This document shows positions 6,402-9,516 of a DNA stretch of 9,516 nucleotides, in pieces (the stretch's first letter is position 1; every line of letters begins with the position of its first letter). Location: the NCBI GenBank assembly GCA_900550615.1, contig URSX01000066.1, forward strand, positions 1 to 9,516. The letters are read 5' to 3'. The notes beneath the pieces are model-generated. The model ran no database searches. It had not been told where the DNA came from and was given only the letters and a program-made list of their open reading frames with translations. This DNA comes from an uncultured Eubacteriales bacterium. Lineage in GTDB: Bacteria > Bacillota > Clostridia > Oscillospirales > Oscillospiraceae. Both the position numbers and the translations under genes were made by a program.

Positions 6402-8129
6402 TCAGATATACCGCTGGGTGGTCACGTCGAACACGCCGCGGGTGGTGATGCGCAGGGTGGGGATCACCGGCAGAGCCATGAAGCTCAGGGTCATGAACGG
6501 ATCGATATCCCGGGAGACACCCAGACGGAAGGCCTCGTCCTTGGCGCTTTCCAGAGCGCTGTTGACCATGACCAGGGGGTCGTCGCTCATGATGCCTGCG
6601 ATGGCCAACCGTACCTCGCCAAGCACCTTGCCGTCCTGCATGACGGTGATGCCGCCGTGGTTTTCGGCGATGCGGTTGGCGGCGGCGGCCATTTCCTCCT
6701 CATTGGTGCCCACCACGATGATGTTGTGGGAGTCGTGGGAGATGCTGGTGGCCACGGCGCCGGCCTTCAGGCCGTAGCCCTTGATGTAGCCCAGGCCGAT
6801 GTGATGAGTGTTCTTGTGCCGCTCAATGACGGCCACCTTCAGAATGTCATACTCCACGTCGATGTGGTCTATGTAGCCAGCGTCCTCGGAGATAATCTCC
6901 CCGGGCACAAGGCCGATGATGGCGTGGGGACGGCCGTCCCGGAAATCGTCCGCCGTCAGCTTGCCCAGGTGGAAGGTGTTGTGGGCGCGCTTGACCAGAT
7001 AGGGGTCGATCTCGGGACTGGGGAAGTCACGGAGCTGCCCGTCATACATCAGCTCGCCCCGCTTGAACACCATTTCAATGTTGAAGTCATTGAAATTATC
7101 GATGACCACAAAGTCGCCCAGATAGCCCGGGGCGATGGCACCGCGGTTGTTGAGCAGGAAGTACCGGGCGGCGGTGTGGCAGGCGGCCTTCACGGCAATG
7201 ATGGGATCCACGCCCAGAGAGATGGCTTTTTTCACGATGTAGTCGATGTGGCCCTTTTCCAGCAGGTCGTTGGGGTGCTTGTCGTCGGTGCAGAACATGC
7301 AGCGGTCCACATATTTTTCGCACAGCAGGGGAACCAGGGCCTCCAGGTTCCGGGCGGCGGTGCCCTCCCGGATCATGATGAACTGGCCCCGCTCCAGCTT
7401 GGCAAGGGCGTCGTCCAGGTCGGAGCACTCGTGGTCGGAATACACACCGGCGGCAATGTAGGCGTTGAGATCGTTGCCGGACAGGCCCGGCGCATGGCCG
7501 TCGATCTTCTTATGATGGGCCTGGGAGGCCACGATTTTCTCCACCACCTGGGGGTCGCCGTTGACGGTGCCCACAAAGTTCATCATCTCCGCCAGGCCCT
7601 GGACCCGGGGATGGTCGTAGAAGGAGTCAATGGCGCGGTAATCCAGCACGGCGCCGGACTCGTCCAGGGGCGTGGCAGGCACGCAGGAGGGCAGCATGAA
7701 CCGCACATCCACCGGCAGATCTTCCGTAGCCTGGAGCATGTACTCGATGCCGTCGGTGCCCATGACGTTGGCGATCTCGTGGGGATCGGTGATGACGGTG
7801 GTGGTGCCGTGGGGGAGGACAGCCTTGGCAAACTCCGTGGGGCTGACCAGAGAGCTCTCCAGGTGAATGTGCGCGTCCAGAAAGCCCGGCAGAACGATCT
7901 TACCGGATACGTCCATCTCCACCTTCCCGTGGTATTCGCCCATGCCCACGATGAGCCCCTCGGCCACGGCGATATCGCACTGGCGCAGCTCGTTGGAGAA
8001 GACGTTGACATAGGTGGCGTTCTTCAACACCAGATCGGCGGGTACGCGGCCGGCGGCCACATCGATCACATGGAGCTTCTTGTTGAGCTTCCGGTTGATC
8101 TTGCCGGCATAGCTTTCCTTAGCAGACAT
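6402..8129 (-). CDS. ade: Adenine deaminase
   Basis: This cytoplasmic amidohydrolase converts adenine to hypoxanthine and ammonia (EC 3.5.4.2), feeding purine salvage and releasing nitrogen. It is 575 residues, usual for the Ade/AdeC family. Metal-site and catalytic motifs appear in order: DAHIHLES (85-92, His87 and His89), DPHEIANV (115-122), DGHAPGLSG (210-218), SDHE (231-234) and TDDKHP (281-286). The C-terminal adenine-deaminase domain covers roughly 395-560 and includes HNTFHLGK, ATSISHDSHNI and PLVMVNSALE. The start at 8129 follows AAAGGGG by nine bases on the minus strand. It has its own promoter, and a terminator separates it from the upstream phosphoribosyltransferase gene, so the two purine genes are adjacent but probably separately transcribed. 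All key residues look intact. Confidence 0.97.
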   Translation of the reverse strand: MSAKESYAGKINRKLNKKLHVIDVAAGRVPADLVLKNATYVNVFSNELRQCDIAVAEGLIVGMGEYHGKVEMDVSGKIVLPGFLDAHIHLESSLVSPTEFAKAVLPHGTTTVITDPHEIANVMGTDGIEYMLQATEDLPVDVRFMLPSCVPATPLDESGAVLDYRAIDSFYDHPRVQGLAEMMNFVGTVNGDPQVVEKIVASQAHHKKIDGHAPGLSGNDLNAYIAAGVYSDHECSDLDDALAKLERGQFIMIREGTAARNLEALVPLLCEKYVDRCMFCTDDKHPNDLLEKGHIDYIVKKAISLGVDPIIAVKAACHTAARYFLLNNRGAIAPGYLGDFVVIDNFNDFNIEMVFKRGELMYDGQLRDFPSPEIDPYLVKRAHNTFHLGKLTADDFRDGRPHAIIGLVPGEIISEDAGYIDHIDVEYDILKVAVIERHKNTHHIGLGYIKGYGLKAGAVATSISHDSHNIIVVGTNEEEMAAAANRIAENHGGITVMQDGKVLGEVRLAIAGIMSDDPLVMVNSALESAKDEAFRLGVSRDIDPFMTLSFMALPVIPTLRITTRGVFDVTTQRYI

Positions 8130-8202
8130 AAAAATGATCCCCTTTCATACAGACCGGTGGGAGTGTGCTCCCTTGAGCTGATATCTGTTTTATTAATTTC
8201 TC

Positions 8203-8231
8203 ATATTACCACAGCTTATCACAATTGTCCA
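8203..8231 (-). promoter_or_regulatory. Predicted sigma-A promoter of ade
   Basis: On the minus strand TGGACA (8231-8226) and TAATAT (8208-8203) are 17 bases apart, with 5/6 and 4/6 matches. The transcript would carry a leader of about 65 bases with one small hairpin, GGGAG/CTCCC (8159-8172). I see no purine riboswitch core in it. Confidence 0.6.
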
Positions 8232-8241
8232 TAACAAAATG

Positions 8242-8272
8242 AAAAAAGTTGACTGCCAAAAAGCAGTCAACT
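8242..8272 (-). terminator. Intrinsic terminator of the phosphoribosyltransferase gene
   Basis: On the minus strand AGTTGACTGC and GCAGTCAACT form a perfect 10-pair stem around a six-base loop, followed by a run of T. It begins 15 bases past the stop codon at 8287 and just upstream of the ade promoter, separating the two transcription units. Confidence 0.92.
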
Positions 8273-8286
8273 CAGCAGATGCGAGA

Positions 8287-8847
8287 TTATTTGGTGGTTC
8301 CGTCGGCGTTGAACACCGGCAGGGGGGCCAGGAACTTGATATCCTTCCGCTGGGCGGCAGCGCCCTCGGCCAGAACGGCGATGCGGTCCACAACTGTGCC
8401 GCCGGCCAGAGCCACCAGGTTTTCCATGGCAAGCAGGGAGCCGCCGGTGGAGATCACATCGTCCATCAGGACGATCCGCTTGCCCCGGATCAGTTCGGCA
8501 TCGTCGCTGCCCAGGTACAGCCGCTGGGTGCCGGCGGTGGTGATGGACTTATCCTCCACATGGATGGGGTCGGGCATATAGACCTTCGGGCCTTTGCGGG
8601 CGATGAAGTACTTCTTTGCACCGGACTGGCGGGCCATCTCGTGAATCAGGGGGATGCTCTTGGCCTCGGCGGTGAAGAGGTAGTCATAGCTGCCCGCATC
8701 CAGCAGCTCCAGCAGGGCTTTGGCGCAGGCCACGGTCAGCTCGGCGTCACCAAAGCAGATGAAGGCCCCGATGTGCAGATCGTCCGTTACTTTGCAGATG
8801 GGCAGCTCCCGGTGCAGACCGGCGACTGTCAGCGAATATGTATGCAT
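8287..8847 (-). CDS. Adenine-phosphoribosyltransferase-like enzyme (Apt family, COG0503 type)
   Basis: It is a type I phosphoribosyltransferase of 186 residues, expected to join PRPP to a purine base, most likely adenine to AMP. The PRPP loop is clear: IVLMDDVISTGGS at 125-137 with the acidic pair D129-D130 and the TGG turn. An Apt-like segment reads FTAEAKSIP (58-66), differing from the textbook PEARGF of B. subtilis Apt, so specificity for adenine over another base is not certain. Two starts compete: ATG 8847 with AAGGAG seven bases upstream, and ATG 8853 with GGAGG ten bases upstream, which would add two residues. The first is chosen. It lies next to adenine deaminase in the same direction, which supports a purine role, and is transcribed from a strong promoter through a leader containing a terminator hairpin. 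Xanthine or orotate transferase is less likely from length and context. Confidence 0.88.
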   Translation of the reverse strand: MHTYSLTVAGLHRELPICKVTDDLHIGAFICFGDAELTVACAKALLELLDAGSYDYLFTAEAKSIPLIHEMARQSGAKKYFIARKGPKVYMPDPIHVEDKSITTAGTQRLYLGSDDAELIRGKRIVLMDDVISTGGSLLAMENLVALAGGTVVDRIAVLAEGAAAQRKDIKFLAPLPVFNADGTTK

Positions 8848-8854
8848 AGTCATT

Positions 8855-8860
8855 CTCCTT
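8855..8860 (-). promoter_or_regulatory. Ribosome binding site of the phosphoribosyltransferase gene
   Basis: AAGGAG on the minus strand sits seven bases before ATG 8847 but only one base before ATG 8853, so it favours the shorter protein. A second site, GGAGG (8868-8864), is also present and lies partly in a small hairpin (TCCG/CGGA, 8879-8866). Confidence 0.7.
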
Positions 8861-8880
8861 TTGCCTCCGAAGCGCCGGAC

Positions 8881-8914
8881 ATAAGAAAAGCCATCCCCCA
8901 AGGGGACCGGCTTT
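8881..8914 (-). terminator. Intrinsic terminator inside the phosphoribosyltransferase leader (attenuator or small-RNA end)
   Basis: On the minus strand AAAGCC (8914-8909) pairs with GGCTTT (8892-8887). The stem continues via a G-T wobble and a bulged G to T-A and four C-G pairs, capped by TTG. TTTTCTTAT follows the 5' arm of the tail. It lies between the promoter at 8985-9013 and the start at 8847, so it would stop transcription before the gene unless overridden. Confidence 0.75.
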
Positions 8915-8984
8915 CAGCAGGCATACAGCTGCGAGAGGCGATTGTTTTAGGACGCTGTGGGAGAGCAGTTCTGCCTCCTTACCT

Positions 8985-9013
8985 ATTATATGAAGAAAAG
9001 CGAAAAAAGTCAA
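8985..9013 (-). promoter_or_regulatory. Strong sigma-A promoter of the phosphoribosyltransferase gene
   Basis: On the minus strand TTGACT (9013-9008) and a perfect TATAAT (8990-8985) are 17 bases apart. It is the best promoter match in the window, pointing to high initiation that may then be limited by the leader terminator. Confidence 0.85.
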
Positions 9014-9139
9014 TATGCAATCGCCCCGGATGTGCTATCTATACCCTGGAAACAGCCCGGGGAAGGGGAACTTGCATTTTGCACAAAAAATCTACCGGTT
9101 TTTTTACAGGGAATGGGGCTATTTTCCTTCCGGAAACTC
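9014..9139. other. Gene-free stretch between divergent promoters
   Basis: The whole gap between the phosphoribosyltransferase gene and gdhA (8848-9242) exceeds 300 bases; most is taken by the leader and the two promoters. In this middle part I see no gene. It has a weak inverted repeat, CCCCGG (9024-9029) with CCGGGG (9057-9062), a T-rich run and the self-complementary TTCCGGAA (9128-9135). Confidence 0.5.
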
Positions 9140-9168
9140 TTGCACCATTGTGCGAATGGTGTTATCAT
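9140..9168 (+). promoter_or_regulatory. Predicted gdhA promoter with a dyad in its spacer
   Basis: TTGCAC (9140-9145) and TATCAT (9163-9168) are 17 bases apart; the -10 box matches 5/6 and the -35 box only 3/6. The inverted repeat CACCATT/AATGGTG (9143-9161, five-base centre) almost exactly fills the spacer, so a bound regulator would block or reshape polymerase binding. A weak -35 box with a spacer dyad suggests a regulated promoter. Confidence 0.55.
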
Positions 9169-9172
9169 CATT

Positions 9173-9197
9173 ATGAACGGGACATGAGAGCCCGTCA
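9173..9197 (+). repeat. Hairpin in the gdhA leader
   Basis: ATG-A-ACGGG (9173-9181) pairs with CCCGTCAT (9191-9198) as eight pairs with one bulged A around a nine-base loop. It would lie at the very 5' end of the predicted transcript and may stabilise the mRNA. No terminator T-run follows. Confidence 0.45.
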
Positions 9198-9205
9198 TAT
9201 AAACA

Positions 9206-9218
9206 TTCCGAATCGGAA
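9206..9218. repeat. Short palindrome just before the gdhA ribosome binding site
   Basis: TTCCGA and TCGGAA are perfect six-base arms around a single A. It ends nine bases before the GAGGAGG ribosome site and could be a weak operator or small leader hairpin. Confidence 0.4.
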
Positions 9219-9242
9219 CATATTTTTGAGGAGGCAATTTTT

Positions 9243-9516
9243 ATGAATGCTTATCTGGCAAGCGTGCTCGAAAGCGTAAAGACCAAGCACGGCAACGAGC
9301 CTGAGTTCGTGCAGACTGTTGAGGAAGTTCTGTCCTCTCTGGAGCCTGTCATCGAGAAGCACCCCGAGTATGAGAAGGTCGATCTGCTGGGCCGTATGGT
9401 CGAGCCTGAGCGTATGTTCACCTTCCGTGTTGTGTGGTGCGATGATAACGGTCAGTGGCACACCAACCGCGGCTGGCGCTGCCAGTTCAACGGCGCTATC
9501 GGCCCCTACAAGGGCG
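9243..9516 (+). CDS. gdhA: Glutamate dehydrogenase, NADP type (3' end cut off)
   Basis: The enzyme interconverts 2-oxoglutarate plus ammonia and glutamate (EC 1.4.1.4) and links carbon and nitrogen metabolism in the cytoplasm. Only the first 91 residues are in the window; the family length is about 445. The N-terminal segment MNAYLASVLESVKTKHGNEP and the substrate-domain signature NRGWRCQFNGAIGPYKG (75-91) are characteristic of the hexameric GdhA class. The usual residue in the RVQFN position is Val; here it is Cys80. The start is firm: GAGGAGG (9228-9234) lies eight bases upstream. Codon use favours a narrow set (ctg, gag, gtc, tct), as in highly expressed genes. It is transcribed away from the purine genes. 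Cofactor preference is inferred from the class, since the nucleotide-binding domain is outside the window. Confidence 0.95.
   Translation, partial: MNAYLASVLESVKTKHGNEPEFVQTVEEVLSSLEPVIEKHPEYEKVDLLGRMVEPERMFTFRVVWCDDNGQWHTNRGWRCQFNGAIGPYKG

Larger units (their letters stand above)
8848..8979 (-). promoter_or_regulatory. Structured 5' leader of the phosphoribosyltransferase gene
   Basis: About 130 bases lie between the predicted transcription start near 8978 and the gene. The 5' end folds as GGAG-GCA/TGC-CTCC (8978-8960) with one bulge; ACAGC (8958-8954) can pair with GCTGT (8929-8925); the terminator hairpin follows. This order of folded region, terminator and ribosome site is that of a regulatory leader. 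I do not recognise the conserved core of a purine, PRPP, ZTP or preQ1 riboswitch. It could also encode a free RNA of about 95 bases. Confidence 0.5.

Noticed and set aside
8130..8202. Possible purine riboswitch before ade
   Set aside because: The predicted leader is too short and lacks the conserved junction bases of the purine riboswitch; only one five-pair hairpin is visible.
6393..8234. A 613-codon open frame on the plus strand opposite adenine deaminase
   Set aside because: It is the antisense shadow of a GC-rich gene. Its translation is repetitive in G, V, H and D with no recognisable domain, while the minus strand carries a complete Ade with all motifs.
8239..9246. A 335-codon plus-strand open frame covering the phosphoribosyltransferase gene and the gap
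   Set aside because: It runs through a terminator, promoters and leader, lacks domain signatures and ends at the gdhA start by chance.

Overview
The window reads as part of the chromosome of a GC-rich, low-copy-element Gram-positive gut anaerobe, most likely a clostridial Firmicute of the Oscillospiraceae type. The reasons are strong AGGAGG-type ribosome binding sites, short intrinsic terminators, a B. subtilis-like nucleoside ABC importer, a clostridial-looking oleate hydratase and a hexameric-type glutamate dehydrogenase. This placement is inference from gene content; I could not run a taxonomic search. I see no insertion sequence, phage gene, tRNA, rRNA or CRISPR array.

Layout. Bases 1-3508 (+) hold the last three genes of a BMP-type nucleoside/purine importer: an ATPase cut by the window edge, then two permeases, joined by overlapping stop/start codons and closed by a strong terminator at 3522-3555. 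Bases 3563-3631 hold two more hairpins between convergent genes. Bases 3663-6158 (-) form a lipid-related pair: a TetR-family regulator followed by an oleate hydratase (ohyA). The 147-base gap between these two genes is packed with palindromes and carries four copies of the octamer TGATAAAA; a fifth copy overlaps the regulator's own promoter. Bases 6402-8129 (-) are adenine deaminase (ade) with its own promoter and terminator. Bases 8287-8847 (-) are an adenine-phosphoribosyltransferase-like enzyme, transcribed from a near-consensus promoter through a leader of about 130 bases that contains an intrinsic terminator. From 9243 (+) the N-terminal part of NADP-type glutamate dehydrogenase (gdhA) begins, with a dyad lying in its promoter spacer.

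How the genes fit together. The importer, adenine deaminase and phosphoribosyltransferase make a purine uptake and salvage neighbourhood: nucleosides or bases enter, and adenine is either converted to AMP or deaminated to hypoxanthine plus ammonia. Glutamate dehydrogenase could take up that ammonia. The tetR-ohyA pair sits between these purine genes as a self-contained unit, probably a fatty-acid-responsive module that hydrates unsaturated fatty acids. The least explained parts are regulatory: the TGATAAAA cluster, the terminator-bearing leader of the phosphoribosyltransferase gene, and the gdhA promoter dyad.
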